The position numbers and the translations under genes are program-made. From NCBI GenBank assembly GCA_027620495.1, contig JAQCEA010000002.1, positions 124,001 to 188,000 on the forward strand: a stretch of 64,000 bases of DNA. Direction: 5' to 3'. Below, one piece after another: positions 1 through 9,320 of the stretch. The notes beneath the pieces are model-generated. The model worked only from the letters and a program-made list of their open reading frames with translations. It made no database searches and was not told the origin of the DNA. This DNA is from Pseudomonadota bacterium. Its GTDB lineage: Bacteria; Pseudomonadota; Alphaproteobacteria; Puniceispirillales; Puniceispirillaceae. The number at the start of each line of letters is the position of its first letter. Position 1 is the stretch's first letter.

Positions 1-1253
1 CCGTGGCTGAGCACAATATCACTGGTGATTGACAAGCCTAAACCGGCTCCGCCAGTGCGTCGGTTGCGCGATTCTTCCAGCCTGATAAATGGCCGGATTG
101 CATCTTGGCGCCGTTCTTCAGGGATCCCGGCACCATTATCATCAAAGCTGAAAATCACTTCGTCATTATGAACCCGCAATGACACAATGGTTTTTGTTGA
201 ATAGCGAATGGCATTTGAAATGATATTTGAAAAGGCACGCTGGATTGCGTTTTTCCGAACAGGAAATGCAGGAAGCGGGGCAGTGGGTGGTGTAAAGCTG
301 ATGTCAAATTTATGTGTTTTTTGCGCCTGTTCCACAAGCCGCTCAAGCAAGGCCGCCACATCTGTTTCTTGCGGCTGTTCTTCGCCTTCGCCAGCGGCAA
401 AGGCAAGATAGGCATCGATCATCTCTTCCATTTCATCAATGTCATTGCCAATGGCCTTGGCATCAGGGTGCGTATCCATCAACGCCAGTTGCAAACGCAT
501 GCGTGTCAGCGGGGTGCGCAAATCATGGCTGACGCCAGCTAGCATTTCAGTCCGTTCATTTAGCTGGCGCATAATGCGATGGCGCATGGCCTGAAAGGCA
601 CGGCCTGCCAGCCGCACTTCGCGTGCGCCCTCAAGCCGGTAATCTTGCGCAGGTCGGCCAAGCCCCAACTGTCTGGCGGCGTTGGCAAGGCGGTGTATCG
701 GTCGGACTTGCCCACGCAAAAACACCAAGGCCAAGCCAAACATTAAAATCGAACTGCCAATGGTCCAGCCAAGAAACGTCCAGCTTGTTGAGCTGAAAAT
801 ACGTTTGCGGCTGGCATAAATTCGAAGCAAACCCGTATCGAATTGAATATCAATGAAAATCAGATTTGGATCAGTATCAACATCAACCTGCCAAGCTTGT
901 GAAATGCGCTTGTTCAGTTCGCGCTGCAGCATTTCTTCAGGATATGTTTTTGGCCGCGCTTTGTTCGTTTGATTCAAGCTGGCGGCGGGTTCAAAACTGA
1001 CTGGAAAATTGAAAAACTGCCAGCCTTTAACGATGATGGGGTCAATCTGTTTGGTATCTGGTGCCGTGCCAAGCCCGTCAATTAAAAAGGCAATTTCCGA
1101 TGCCAGATTCGCCGCCATATGACGGGTGACAGTGTCCCAGTGGCGTTCATAGAAAATAAATACTGTGATCACTTGCACAATGATCATTGGCACCAGAATG
1201 ATTGACAGCATCCGGCCAAAAAGTGTTTTGGGAAGAAATTCGCGCAACTGCAT
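1..1253 (-). CDS. EnvZ-type sensor histidine kinase (runs off left edge)
   Basis: Inner-membrane sensor kinase that would phosphorylate the response regulator encoded just upstream. About 417 residues are visible. There is an N-terminal membrane segment (roughly residues 13-35), a periplasmic stretch, a second membrane segment near residue 160-180 and a HAMP-like linker. The H-box (SHDLRTPLT) has its phospho-acceptor His at about residue 243, the N-box (NAIRYS) has Asn near 347, and the G-box (GGAGLGLS) lies close to the window edge. The last residues are outside the window. The ATG lies 6 bp after the regulator's stop codon, so the two are almost certainly co-transcribed. The stimulus is unknown. 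Confidence 0.9.
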   Translation of the reverse strand, partial: MQLREFLPKTLFGRMLSIILVPMIIVQVITVFIFYERHWDTVTRHMAANLASEIAFLIDGLGTAPDTKQIDPIIVKGWQFFNFPVSFEPAASLNQTNKARPKTYPEEMLQRELNKRISQAWQVDVDTDPNLIFIDIQFDTGLLRIYASRKRIFSSTSWTFLGWTIGSSILMFGLALVFLRGQVRPIHRLANAARQLGLGRPAQDYRLEGAREVRLAGRAFQAMRHRIMRQLNERTEMLAGVSHDLRTPLTRMRLQLALMDTHPDAKAIGNDIDEMEEMIDAYLAFAAGEGEEQPQETDVAALLERLVEQAQKTHKFDISFTPPTAPLPAFPVRKNAIQRAFSNIISNAIRYSTKTIVSLRVHNDEVIFSFDDNGAGIPEERRQDAIRPFIRLEESRNRRTGGAGLGLSITSDIVLSH

Positions 1254-1259
1254 TTTCGG

Positions 1260-1967
1260 TTATGCCTGCTGGGGTGGATGCACGATATCTGTGCGCAGCG
1301 TCCAGCCGCGGTTTCGAACCGTTTGCAAATATACCGGGTGGCGCGGATTTGGCTCTAATTTCCGGCGTAGCCTTGCCACCGCAACGTCGATTGACCGGCC
1401 TTCCATACGGCCATCCATGATGTTTGACAGATCGTCACGCGACAACACCGCATTGGGGGCTTCGGCGAAACTTGAAAGCAATTGCTGTTCGGCGGTGGTG
1501 ATGTGCAAGCGCTTACCAGCTTTGGTAAGCAAGCCAGATGTCGTATCAAAATGAAACGGGCCGAAACTGACCCCATCAGTTGCTGTCTGGCTTTCCTTTT
1601 GTACGTTGCGTTGCAAAATACGTTTGATGCGCAGCACCAGTTCGCGGGGTTCGAATGGCTTTGACATATAGTCGTCAGCGCCAGCTTCCAAACCTTCAAT
1701 GCGGCTTTCAGTTTCAGATCTAGCTGTCAAAAACAACGCGGGAACCGGGTCTTCTTTTCGTAAATCTGCCAAAAATTCAATGCCGGTTTCACCCGGCATC
1801 ATCACATCAACCACCAGTATATCAAACGCCATGCCCTGTAAAATTTGCCGTGCTTCATTTGCGCTTGCCGCATCGGTTACGCGGAAACCGCTTTCTTCGA
1901 GAAAGCGCCGCAACAAAATACGAAGCCGTTCATCGTCATCAATCACCAAAATGTGATGTTCGGTCAT
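1260..1967 (-). CDS. OmpR/PhoB-family response regulator (PetR-like)
   Basis: DNA-binding two-component regulator of 235 residues, the usual length. The receiver domain covers about 1-120, with an acidic cluster D10-D12, a likely phospho-acceptor D54 (LVVDVMMPGE), T81 and K103. A winged-helix DNA-binding domain follows from about 140 to 230. It sits between a MarR gene 25 bp upstream and the sensor kinase 6 bp downstream. The MarR plus OmpR pairing resembles petP-petR, which lies beside the cytochrome bc1 genes in Rhodobacter. Here no bc1 genes are nearby, so the regulated genes are not inferred. Confidence 0.93.
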   Translation of the reverse strand: MTEHHILVIDDDERLRILLRRFLEESGFRVTDAASANEARQILQGMAFDILVVDVMMPGETGIEFLADLRKEDPVPALFLTARSETESRIEGLEAGADDYMSKPFEPRELVLRIKRILQRNVQKESQTATDGVSFGPFHFDTTSGLLTKAGKRLHITTAEQQLLSSFAEAPNAVLSRDDLSNIMDGRMEGRSIDVAVARLRRKLEPNPRHPVYLQTVRNRGWTLRTDIVHPPQQA

Positions 1968-1992
1968 GGGCGCCTTTCACAAAAAAGGGTCG

Positions 1993-2496
1993 TCAGGCGT
2001 CGGCGGTTGGTGGCACCTGTTGTTTCATCTGGTCCAGCGTATCTTGGTCCATCAAACCCCGCAATACCCGCTGAAACCCGTCAACGGCTTCAGCACCAGC
2101 CTCACGGTATGCGGCGGCAAAGCGGCGGCCCTGAAGTGCGGTCAACCGCGCTTCAAGCTCGACGCCGGTTTCGGTCAGGTATAATAGCCGCTGGCGGCGG
2201 TCGGTGGCGCCAGTTTTTTGCAGCACAAACCCGTCTTTCATCAGTCCTGAAAGGACCCTCGACAAGCTTTGTTTGGTAATATTTAAAATGCCCAAAAGAT
2301 CGCTGACGGTGATGCCGGGGTGGCGGCCAATAAAATAAATGGCACGATGATGCGCCCGTCCCATATCCTGTTCCGCCAAAATTGTGTCGGCTTCGCTGGT
2401 AAAATCACGATAAGAGAAAAACATCATCTCGATGCCGCGGCGCAATTCTTCTTCACGAAGAAAAAGGGCCTTGCCAATTGGTTTTATGTCAGCCAT
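1993..2496 (-). CDS. MarR-family transcriptional regulator (PetP-like)
   Basis: Winged-helix repressor or activator of 167 residues. The helix-turn-helix lies in the middle (VSDLLGILNITKQSLSRVL, then a DRRQRLLYLT wing), which is typical of MarR. I chose the ATG that begins MADIKPIG. A longer reading from 2571 would add 25 residues that do not look like the family's N-terminus. It is the first gene of a probable three-gene unit with the OmpR-type regulator and sensor kinase, and it is divergent from the branched-chain aminotransferase. The ligand is unknown. Confidence 0.88.
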   Translation of the reverse strand: MADIKPIGKALFLREEELRRGIEMMFFSYRDFTSEADTILAEQDMGRAHHRAIYFIGRHPGITVSDLLGILNITKQSLSRVLSGLMKDGFVLQKTGATDRRQRLLYLTETGVELEARLTALQGRRFAAAYREAGAEAVDGFQRVLRGLMDQDTLDQMKQQVPPTADA

Positions 2497-2622
2497 GTTG
2501 ACCAATAATAATGAGAAGTGATATAGAAAATCAAGCGAGACCATAACATAAAATGGCCGAAATGGAACCATTTATTTGTGCTATGATCCGTTGATAAACA
2601 TAAATTCTTTAAGGGGGGTAGC

Positions 2623-3501
2623 ATGGCACTCATTCCGTTTGATGATCGCGATGGCAGCATTTGGTTAGACGGTGAAATGGTGCCATGGCGCGATGCAAAG
2701 ACGCATAGTCTTAGCCACGGGTTGCATTATGCCTCTTTGGTGTTTGAAGGTGAGCGTGTCTATTCAGGCCATGTCTTTAAGGGCAGCGAACATACCGCCA
2801 GATTGCGCGCTTCGGCCAAAATTCTTGATTTTGATGTACCTGTTTCTGACGACGCGTTGGAAGCGGCAAAGCATGAGGTGATCAAGGCCAATAATATTGT
2901 TGACGGCTATGTGCGGGCGTTTTGCTGGCGCGGGTCAGAAATGATGGCGATTTCCGCACAGCAAACCACCGCGCATCTGGCGATTGCGGCATGGGAGTGG
3001 CCAAGCTATTTTGACCCTGAAACCAAAATGAAAGGCATCACGCTGGATATTTCCAAATGGCGGCGTCCGGCACCTGAATCAGCCCCGGTTCATGCCAAAG
3101 CGGCCGGTCTTTATATGATCTGCACCTTGTCAAAACATGAAGCTGAAAAAAAAGGCTTTCAAGATGCGTTGATGCTTGATTATCGCGGCTATGTGGCCGA
3201 AGCGACCGGTGCCAACGTATTTTTCATTGACGCAGATGGTGTCATCCACACGCCAATTGCCGATTGTTTTTTAAATGGCATCACCCGGCAAACAGTCATT
3301 GGCATGGCACAGTCGATGCAGATGAAGGTCATTGAACGCCATATCATGCCGGAAGAGTTGGCCAATATGCAGGAATGTTTTTTGACCGGCACCGCCGCTG
3401 AGGTGACGCCGGTATCTCGGATCGGCGATTATCATTTCACCCCATCCGATATCAGCCGTTCGCTTGTTGATGGTTATGAAAAGTTGGTACGCCAAGGCTA
3501 G
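2623..3501 (+). CDS. ilvE: branched-chain amino acid aminotransferase
   Basis: Fold-type IV PLP enzyme of 292 residues that transfers amino groups between glutamate and the 2-oxo acids of leucine, isoleucine and valine in the cytosol. The Schiff-base lysine is K159 (HAKAAGLY). Class-IV sequences VAEATGANVFF and FLTGTAAEV, which help bind PLP, are present. A strong purine-rich ribosome site (AAGGGGGG) lies just before the ATG. It is divergent from the MarR/OmpR/EnvZ set, so shared control from the 126-bp gap is possible. A D-amino-acid aminotransferase is a weaker alternative. Confidence 0.93.
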   Translation: MALIPFDDRDGSIWLDGEMVPWRDAKTHSLSHGLHYASLVFEGERVYSGHVFKGSEHTARLRASAKILDFDVPVSDDALEAAKHEVIKANNIVDGYVRAFCWRGSEMMAISAQQTTAHLAIAAWEWPSYFDPETKMKGITLDISKWRRPAPESAPVHAKAAGLYMICTLSKHEAEKKGFQDALMLDYRGYVAEATGANVFFIDADGVIHTPIADCFLNGITRQTVIGMAQSMQMKVIERHIMPEELANMQECFLTGTAAEVTPVSRIGDYHFTPSDISRSLVDGYEKLVRQG

Positions 3502-3533
3502 AGCGATAAGGCCTGACAAGGTACGGGCCGTGC

Positions 3534-3785
3534 TTATCCCCCGGTAACAGGCGGGAAAAAAGCCACTTCATCATTATTGGTCACCGGTGTGGCGAGGTCG
3601 CCATAAACGCGGTTGACGGCAACGCGCACCGCGTCAAGGTTTGCCAGTGCCGCGCCGTGACCGGGTGATTGTTTGGTAATATGCGGAATTAACGCACCGA
3701 CCGTGTCGACGCCGTCTGGAAGCTGTAATTCTTCGGATGCTTGTCCGGTATGCTCTTTCAGCCAAGCAAAATACAGAATTTTCAT
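3534..3785 (-). CDS. moaD: molybdopterin synthase sulfur carrier subunit MoaD
   Basis: Small ubiquitin-fold sulfur carrier of 83 residues. Its C-terminus ends in the required Gly-Gly (PPVTGG), which is adenylated and thiocarboxylated before sulfur is passed to the molybdenum cofactor precursor. It is the last gene of the minus-strand run uvrC-pgsA-moaD, an order frequent in Alphaproteobacteria where moaE often follows. Here moaE is absent and the convergent ilvE begins instead. The MsrP molybdoenzyme at 10.7 kb is one possible user of the cofactor in this window. Confidence 0.9.
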   Translation of the reverse strand: MKILYFAWLKEHTGQASEELQLPDGVDTVGALIPHITKQSPGHGAALANLDAVRVAVNRVYGDLATPVTNNDEVAFFPPVTGG

Positions 3786-3817
3786 AAGCTAAATCCCATT
3801 TAAACCAGTAAATAATC

Positions 3818-3839
3818 GGGGCGGCAAATCACCCGCCCC
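3818..3839 (-). other. GC-rich hairpin between pgsA and moaD
   Basis: A perfect 7-bp inverted repeat (GGGGCGG / CCGCCCC) with an 8-nt loop lies in the 112-bp gap between pgsA and moaD. On the minus strand it is followed by an AT-rich but not T-only stretch. It could be a weak terminator or attenuator, or an RNA-stability hairpin. The sequence shows only the inverted repeat. Confidence 0.35.
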
Positions 3840-3897
3840 CATCTTCGGATAACAGCCGGTGTCAATCAACCTTTAAAACCCGTTTCTATCACGCTGG

Positions 3898-4491
3898 TTA
3901 CGGTCGTGTGCGTTTGGCAGTTTGGCCCGGACCAGTCACATGCTTTACAGCATTGATTAGATAACCAGATCCTGTTTGCACGGTTAATATGGCGGCCAGC
4001 CACAACAATGTGATGCCAATTTCATGGGCAAAGGGAAAGCCGGGAAAGCCGGGCGCGCCCATTAAAAACCCAAGGGACAGAATTTGTGCCGTGGTTTTCC
4101 ATTTTGCCAGACGTGTTACTGGGGCGGACACATTTTGTTTGGCTAAAAATTCGCGCAGACCGGAAATCATGAATTCACGGATCAGGATGATCAGCGCGGG
4201 AACCAAAAATACCCAGCCGCTTGTGGTGACGCTGGCAAGGGCAAGCAAAACGGCGGCCACAAGAAGTTTGTCGGCAATCGGGTCGAGCATCTCGCCAAGC
4301 GGCGATACCACTTTCAGCCGGCGCGCCATATATCCATCAACATAATCGGTCACGCTGGCAATGGTGTAGAGGCCCAAGGCCAGCTGATAGCCATAGGCCG
4401 GTTCATCAATCCATATCAAAACGGCGATCAACGGCGTGATCGCAATACGCATGATTGTCATCCAATTAGGCAGGGCATTCAGCGTAAACAT
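3898..4491 (-). CDS. pgsA: CDP-diacylglycerol--glycerol-3-phosphate 3-phosphatidyltransferase
   Basis: Integral inner-membrane enzyme (197 residues) that joins CDP-diacylglycerol and glycerol-3-phosphate, the committed step to phosphatidylglycerol and cardiolipin. The CDP-alcohol phosphotransferase signature D-x2-DG-x2-AR-x8-G-x3-D-x3-D lies at about residues 49-74 (DYVDGYMARR, then GEMLDPIADK). Several hydrophobic helices flank it. It sits between uvrC and moaD on the same strand, as in many alphaproteobacteria. Confidence 0.93.
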   Translation of the reverse strand: MFTLNALPNWMTIMRIAITPLIAVLIWIDEPAYGYQLALGLYTIASVTDYVDGYMARRLKVVSPLGEMLDPIADKLLVAAVLLALASVTTSGWVFLVPALIILIREFMISGLREFLAKQNVSAPVTRLAKWKTTAQILSLGFLMGAPGFPGFPFAHEIGITLLWLAAILTVQTGSGYLINAVKHVTGPGQTAKRTRP

Positions 4492-4571
4492 GAAAGACGT
4501 ATCGTTCCTTGGCGTTAAAATCTCGGTTTGGCTCTTTTGGGCCAGACCACTATAGCTTTAGCATAAGCTTT

Positions 4572-6452
4572 CTATTGTCCGCCACTATAGAACCAATCAT
4601 AAATTTGTTGTGCAAATTTTTTTGAAATACCGTCAACTGCTTGCAAATCTGTCAAGCCAGCTGCGGCAACAGCCCGCGCCGAGCCAAAATGCGCCAATAG
4701 TGCTTTTTTGCGTTTCGGGCCAATGCCGGGCACGGCATCAAGCGGGTTGGTAAATTCGGCCTTTGCGCGCTTGTTGCGATGGGTGCCAATCGCATAGCGA
4801 TGCGCTTCATCACGTAGTCGTTGCAAGAAATGCATAGCGGCGCTATCAGGCGGCAGGGTAAAGCTGGGGCGGCCACGTATGTGAAATTGTTCCCGCCCGG
4901 CATGGCGGTCCGGACCCTTGGATATGGCGACAACTTGAAGATCGGGCACCGAAAGTTCGTCAAGAACGTCATGCACTGATGATAACTGGCCAAGTCCCCC
5001 ATCAATCAATAATAAATCCGGCCAATTGCCAGATATCCGGTCGGGGTCTTCTTTTAAGGCGCGTGAAAACCGCCGGTGCATCACTTGCCGCATCATGGCA
5101 AAATCATCACCTTTTTGGGTGGCAAATTTTCCTTCATCTTTGATGTTGAAACGCCGGTAGGCGGCCTTTTGAAATCCTTCTGGCCCGGCCACCACCATGC
5201 CCCCTACCGCATGTTTGCCCTGAATATGTGAATTGTCATAGATTTCTATTCGTTCTGGCGGGTGCGGCAATCCAAGTGCCGCGGCGAGTTCACCAAGCAG
5301 ACGCTTTTGTGATGAGGCATTTGCAAGATGGCGGGCCAATGCCTCTTCCGCATTTTTAACCGCCATCGCGGTCACTTTGCGGCGGGCGCCGCGTTCCGGG
5401 CATTGCAACCGCAAACGGCGACCAGCGGTGCGGGACAGGGCTTCGGTCAACAGGTCTGTATCTTGGGGCAAATCGCTGAGGAAAATATCGGCTGGTGGTT
5501 CTTTGTCTTCATAAAATTGACCAATAAAGGCACTGATAATTTCATCGGCTGGGGTGTCGGCAAGATGTGTCAAAAAATATGATCGATTGCCATAGTTTGA
5601 TCCGCCGCGAATGAAAAAGATTTGAATACAACTGCGCTCGCCGCTACGGGCAATGGCGATGATATCGGCATCTAGGACATTTGGAATGTTAATGTCCTGA
5701 TTGGCCTGAATGCCAGTGAGTGCGCGAATACGGTTACGCCAGATGGCGGCTGTTTCAAAATCTAAAATATCAGCCGCCGCGTGCATGCGTTGTGCATATT
5801 CCCGCTGAATATCAGCTGAATCACCGTTTAAAAACCGCCGTGCCTGTGACATTTGCTTGGCATAGTCAGCTTGGCTAACAAGCCCGACACAGGGGCCAGA
5901 ACAACGTTTAATCTGATATTGCAGGCACGGGCGGGTACGGCTGCTGAAAATCGAGTCTGAACAGGTGCGTAACATAAACGCACGGGCCAGATCAGTGACT
6001 GTTCGATTTACCGACCCAGCCGATGCAAATGGCCCAAAATAATCACCTTTGCGGGTTTTGCGGCCCCGATGTTTGGTTAACTGGCCAAATGCATGATCAG
6101 CGGTGAGTAAAATTTGTGGCAAGCTTTTGTCGTCACGAAGCAAAATATTATAGCGCGGTTGCATTTTCTTAATCAGATTGGATTCGAGCAACAACGCTTC
6201 GATTTCAGATTTGGTGACGATCACCTCGAGCTTTTCTGTCTCGCTGACCATACGCAAAATTCGATTCGATAGGCGGTTGGGTTGTGTGTAATTGGTAACG
6301 CGCCGGACCAGATTGCGCGCTTTGCCAACATATAAAACAGCGCCCTTGTCATTCAGCATCCGGTAAACGCCGGGCTGATTAGGCAGGGTTTTTAATTCAT
6401 TTTTCAGATACGCAATGCCGCGTTCCAAATTTGGGGGCAAGTTTTGTGACAT
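4572..6452 (-). CDS. uvrC: excinuclease ABC subunit C
   Basis: Nucleotide-excision-repair endonuclease of 626 residues that cuts on both sides of a lesion in the UvrB-DNA complex. Domains in order are the GIY-YIG nuclease (GVYRMLNDKG and LYVGKARN near residues 28-48), a Cys-rich stretch (CLQYQIKRCSGPC), a UVR UvrB-binding motif, the RNase-H-like 3'-side nuclease domain (IEIYDNSHIQG, LLIDGGLGQL) and C-terminal helix-hairpin-helices (AVPGIGPKRKKALL). It is full length. It heads the uvrC-pgsA-moaD run, with a long AT-rich gap upstream. Confidence 0.97.
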   Translation of the reverse strand: MSQNLPPNLERGIAYLKNELKTLPNQPGVYRMLNDKGAVLYVGKARNLVRRVTNYTQPNRLSNRILRMVSETEKLEVIVTKSEIEALLLESNLIKKMQPRYNILLRDDKSLPQILLTADHAFGQLTKHRGRKTRKGDYFGPFASAGSVNRTVTDLARAFMLRTCSDSIFSSRTRPCLQYQIKRCSGPCVGLVSQADYAKQMSQARRFLNGDSADIQREYAQRMHAAADILDFETAAIWRNRIRALTGIQANQDINIPNVLDADIIAIARSGERSCIQIFFIRGGSNYGNRSYFLTHLADTPADEIISAFIGQFYEDKEPPADIFLSDLPQDTDLLTEALSRTAGRRLRLQCPERGARRKVTAMAVKNAEEALARHLANASSQKRLLGELAAALGLPHPPERIEIYDNSHIQGKHAVGGMVVAGPEGFQKAAYRRFNIKDEGKFATQKGDDFAMMRQVMHRRFSRALKEDPDRISGNWPDLLLIDGGLGQLSSVHDVLDELSVPDLQVVAISKGPDRHAGREQFHIRGRPSFTLPPDSAAMHFLQRLRDEAHRYAIGTHRNKRAKAEFTNPLDAVPGIGPKRKKALLAHFGSARAVAAAGLTDLQAVDGISKKFAQQIYDWFYSGGQ

Positions 6453-6622
6453 GTGATCCTGTCTGGCCTTTATGCTGCCAACATAATCTATGCCTATTGT
6501 GCCAAAATGTCATGAGACAAGCTGTCAATAGGGATGAGGAAACAAAGGTGACGGAAACCATTTATCCATTTTTTAAGGCACATTGACGTTGGGATATAAC
6601 CCTAGGGAAATCATTTGTGAAC

Positions 6623-6674
6623 ATCGCTTTTAAATATTGCTTTTAAACATTGCTTTTAAACATTGCTTTTTCAT
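6623..6674. repeat. four tandem copies of a 13-bp AT-rich unit
   Basis: The unit ATTGCTTTTAAAC occurs perfectly at 6636-6648 and 6649-6661. Degenerate copies lie on both sides at 6623-6635 and 6662-6674. The 13-bp period, AT richness and closeness to DnaA-box-like sites recall the unwinding-element 13-mers of replication origins, though the sequence is not the E. coli one. Simple replication slippage would also explain it. Confidence 0.8.
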
Positions 6675-6764
6675 ATTGCCGGGGGTTTTGGTACGCTTTT
6701 GGTGTTTGGCGAATCAAACCCACGATTCGGGGTGAAATTGAGCGAAAAATTTGTCCCCGAAGCC

Positions 6765-6785
6765 TGTGGATAAATTTGTGGACAA
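6765..6785 (-). promoter_or_regulatory. pair of DnaA-box-like sites
   Basis: On the minus strand 6765-6773 reads TTATCCACA, the perfect DnaA-box consensus, and 6777-6785 reads TTGTCCACA, one mismatch from it. Both have the same orientation and are offset by 12 bp. The match is seen directly; DnaA binding is inferred. Confidence 0.6.
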
Positions 6786-6835
6786 TCTTAAAAAAAATAG
6801 CATGCCCTACTGATTTCCAACGATAAATATCAGTT

Positions 6836-6852
6836 TGCCTAAAAAATAGGCA
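6836..6852. repeat. inverted repeat TGCCTA-N5-TAGGCA
   Basis: Perfect 6-bp arms are separated by five adenines within the AT-rich part of the uvrC-uvrB gap. A related inverted repeat (GCCTA-AAA-TAGGC core) occurs between pal and cpoB at 59872-59886. It could be an operator for a dimeric regulator or a small hairpin. Confidence 0.45.
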
Positions 6853-7064
6853 TAAATATAAAAACAAATAAAAACAATGAGTTGTTTTAATTCAAGATCA
6901 AAAATTTAGAAAAATGACAAGTTTATTGAAATTGATAAGTCAAATTCTGTGATTTTTGCTCTCTTGTGCAAAACCAGCACCGATTCGCCAGTTTATACCG
7001 TGGTTTGGGACGGGGGCGCGGCATGGCCAAAAGGCCATGATTTTCATCACAAAATGCGGTGTAT

Positions 7065-9212
7065 TTAACGGCGGCGGCGCTTTTTCACCGGCGCACCGGG
7101 GGTGCCAGCTGGGAATTGTCCGTAACGATTGGCAAGTGATGAGGGCACCCCGGGGGCGGTAAGGCCAAGTTCGGCAGCTTCCATCCGGCGGATTTCATCG
7201 CGCAATCTTGCCGCTTCTTCAAATTCAAGATTGGCCGCGGCCTCTTTCATATTGGCTTCAAGGTCGCTGATCACTTTTTGGAAATTATTCCCCACCAAAT
7301 CACCCGCTTTGGCACCAGCCACAGGGGTCAGATGGTCGCCGCGTTCATAGACAGTCTCCAACACATCGGCAATATCTTTGCGGACTGATTCGGGGGTGAT
7401 GCCGTGTTGTTCGTTATATGCCTGCTGACGGGCGCGGCGACGGTTGGTTTCGTCAAGGGCATATTGCATCGAGTCGGTGACACGGTCTCCATAGAGGATC
7501 ACCCGGCCATCAATATTGCGCGCGGCCCGGCCAATGGTCTGAACCAGCGATGTTTTTGACCGTAAAAACCCTTCCTTATCAGCGTCAAGAATGCCAACCA
7601 ACGCACATTCTGGAATATCCAACCCTTCGCGAAGCAGGTTAATACCGATCAAGACGTCAAATACGCCAAGTCGCAAATCACGCATAATTTCAATACGTTC
7701 CAGCGTATCGATATCAGAATGCAAATAGCGTACTTTTAAGCCAGCTTCATACATATACTCGCTCAAGGCTTCGGCCATTTTTTTGGTCAAGGTTGTAATC
7801 AGAGCGCGCTGGCCCTTGGCGGCGACCTCGCGGCATTCGGCAATAATATCGTCAACCTGACTGATGGTGGGGCGCACAATACATTCCGGATCAATCAACC
7901 CGGTTGGGCGTACCACCTGTTCGCTGAATACCCCGCCAGTGCGTTGCATTTCCCACGGGCCGGGGGTGGCTGATACATAAATTGTCTGCGGCCGAAACCC
8001 CTCCCATTCTTCAAATTTTAGCGGCCGGTTATCAAGACAAGACGGCAACCGGAACCCATGTTCAGACAAGGTGGATTTACGCGCAAAATCGCCTTTATAC
8101 ATGGCACCTAATTGCGGCACTGTGACATGGCTTTCGTCGATAATTAACAGCGCATTGTCTGGCAAATATTCAAATAAGGTGGGCGGTGGTTCGCCGGGGC
8201 CGCGCCCCGACAAATAGCGGGAATAGTTCTCGATACCCGCACACACACCGGTGGCCTCGATCATTTCTACATCAAACTGGGTGCGTTGTTCGATACGTTG
8301 TGCCTCGAGCAATTTTTGCGCCGCGGTAAATTCTGCAATACGTGTTTTGAGTTCCTGTTTAATTTGTTTGCAGGCTTGCTGCAACGTGGGGCGCGGGGTG
8401 ACGTAATGCGAATTTGCGAAAATTGTGATGCTGTCCAGCGTTGCGGTTTTTGAACCAGTCAACGGATCAAATTCGAAAATGGCCTCTATCTCATCGCCAA
8501 AAAGCGAAATTCGCCACGCTCGGTCTTCAAGGTGGGCTGGAAAGATTTCAACCGAGTCACCGCGCACCCGAAACGCACCGCGGACAAAATTTGTATCGTT
8601 GCGGCGATATTGAAGTTCGGTAAATGTCCGCAATAAGTCTTGACGCGGTGCGGTGTCACCAGCGGTTAGTTTCTGCGTCATGGTCGAATAGGTTTCAACC
8701 GAACCAATGCCGTAAATACATGATACCGAGGCGACAATAATCACATCATCGCGTTCAAGCAGGGCGCGGGTGGCGGCATGGCGCATGCGATCGATCTGTT
8801 CATTGACCGATGATTCTTTTTCAATATAGGTGTCCGAACGCGGGACATAGGCTTCGGGCTGATAATAATCATAATAAGATACGAAATATTCAACAGCATT
8901 GTTTGGAAATAACGACCGCATCTCGCCATAAAGCTGGGCCGCCAATGTTTTGTTCGGGGCGAGAATCAAGGTTGGGCGTTGTGCCGCTTGGATCACATGC
9001 GCCGCGGTAAAGGTTTTGCCGGACCCGGTGACCCCTAAAAGCACCTGATCGCGCTCACCCTGTTTGATGCCGTCAATCAATTCTTTGATGGCGGTTGGTT
9101 GATCACCTGCCGGGGCAAATTCTGATTGTAAATCAAAATTGGCTGGGCCGCGTGGACGGCTGATGATCAGATTATCGGCTGCTTGTGTATCCATGCGGTA
9201 CAAGATAGGCAT
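7065..9212 (-). CDS. uvrB: excinuclease ABC subunit B
   Basis: Damage-verifying helicase-like subunit of nucleotide excision repair, 715 residues. Visible elements are Walker A (GVTGSGKT, residues 60-67), the beta-hairpin region [12 protein letters not shown] used for strand insertion, the DEAD-like [10 protein letters not shown], the helicase C domain ([26 protein letters not shown]) and a C-terminal UVR motif that binds UvrC (about 635-670). The C-terminus is basic (KKRRRR). A start at the internal Met7 is also possible. It is on the same strand as uvrC but 612 bp away. Confidence 0.97.
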   Translation of the reverse strand: MPILYRMDTQAADNLIISRPRGPANFDLQSEFAPAGDQPTAIKELIDGIKQGERDQVLLGVTGSGKTFTAAHVIQAAQRPTLILAPNKTLAAQLYGEMRSLFPNNAVEYFVSYYDYYQPEAYVPRSDTYIEKESSVNEQIDRMRHAATRALLERDDVIIVASVSCIYGIGSVETYSTMTQKLTAGDTAPRQDLLRTFTELQYRRNDTNFVRGAFRVRGDSVEIFPAHLEDRAWRISLFGDEIEAIFEFDPLTGSKTATLDSITIFANSHYVTPRPTLQQACKQIKQELKTRIAEFTAAQKLLEAQRIEQRTQFDVEMIEATGVCAGIENYSRYLSGRGPGEPPPTLFEYLPDNALLIIDESHVTVPQLGAMYKGDFARKSTLSEHGFRLPSCLDNRPLKFEEWEGFRPQTIYVSATPGPWEMQRTGGVFSEQVVRPTGLIDPECIVRPTISQVDDIIAECREVAAKGQRALITTLTKKMAEALSEYMYEAGLKVRYLHSDIDTLERIEIMRDLRLGVFDVLIGINLLREGLDIPECALVGILDADKEGFLRSKTSLVQTIGRAARNIDGRVILYGDRVTDSMQYALDETNRRRARQQAYNEQHGITPESVRKDIADVLETVYERGDHLTPVAGAKAGDLVGNNFQKVISDLEANMKEAAANLEFEEAARLRDEIRRMEAAELGLTAPGVPSSLANRYGQFPAGTPGAPVKKRRRR

Positions 9213-9320
9213 TGTCAGCCCCAGAGGAAAGGGCCGGAATCACAAATCCCTTGCTCTGAGGGGGGAAGCATCGCATAAACAGGCCGTTCATGATGCGATA
9301 GCATAACGGGGTGTTTCGGC

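Larger units (their letters stand above)
6453..7064. other. 612-bp AT-rich intergenic region, origin-like
   Basis: No credible gene lies here; the only short open frame (about 74 codons on the minus strand) has no recognisable features. The gap separates the 3' end of uvrB from the 5' end of uvrC. It holds four 13-bp tandem repeats (6623-6674), a perfect DnaA-box sequence and a one-mismatch copy (6765-6785), an inverted repeat (6836-6852) and a very AT-rich tract (about 6786-6960). That combination is reminiscent of a replication origin, but no diagnostic neighbour gene is present. It may simply be the uvrC promoter region. Confidence 0.5.

Noticed and set aside
6643-6867. 74-codon open frame on the minus strand in the uvrC-uvrB gap
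   Set aside because: Its end is made of the 13-bp repeats, the composition is AT-rich noise, and it has no ribosome site or recognisable domain.
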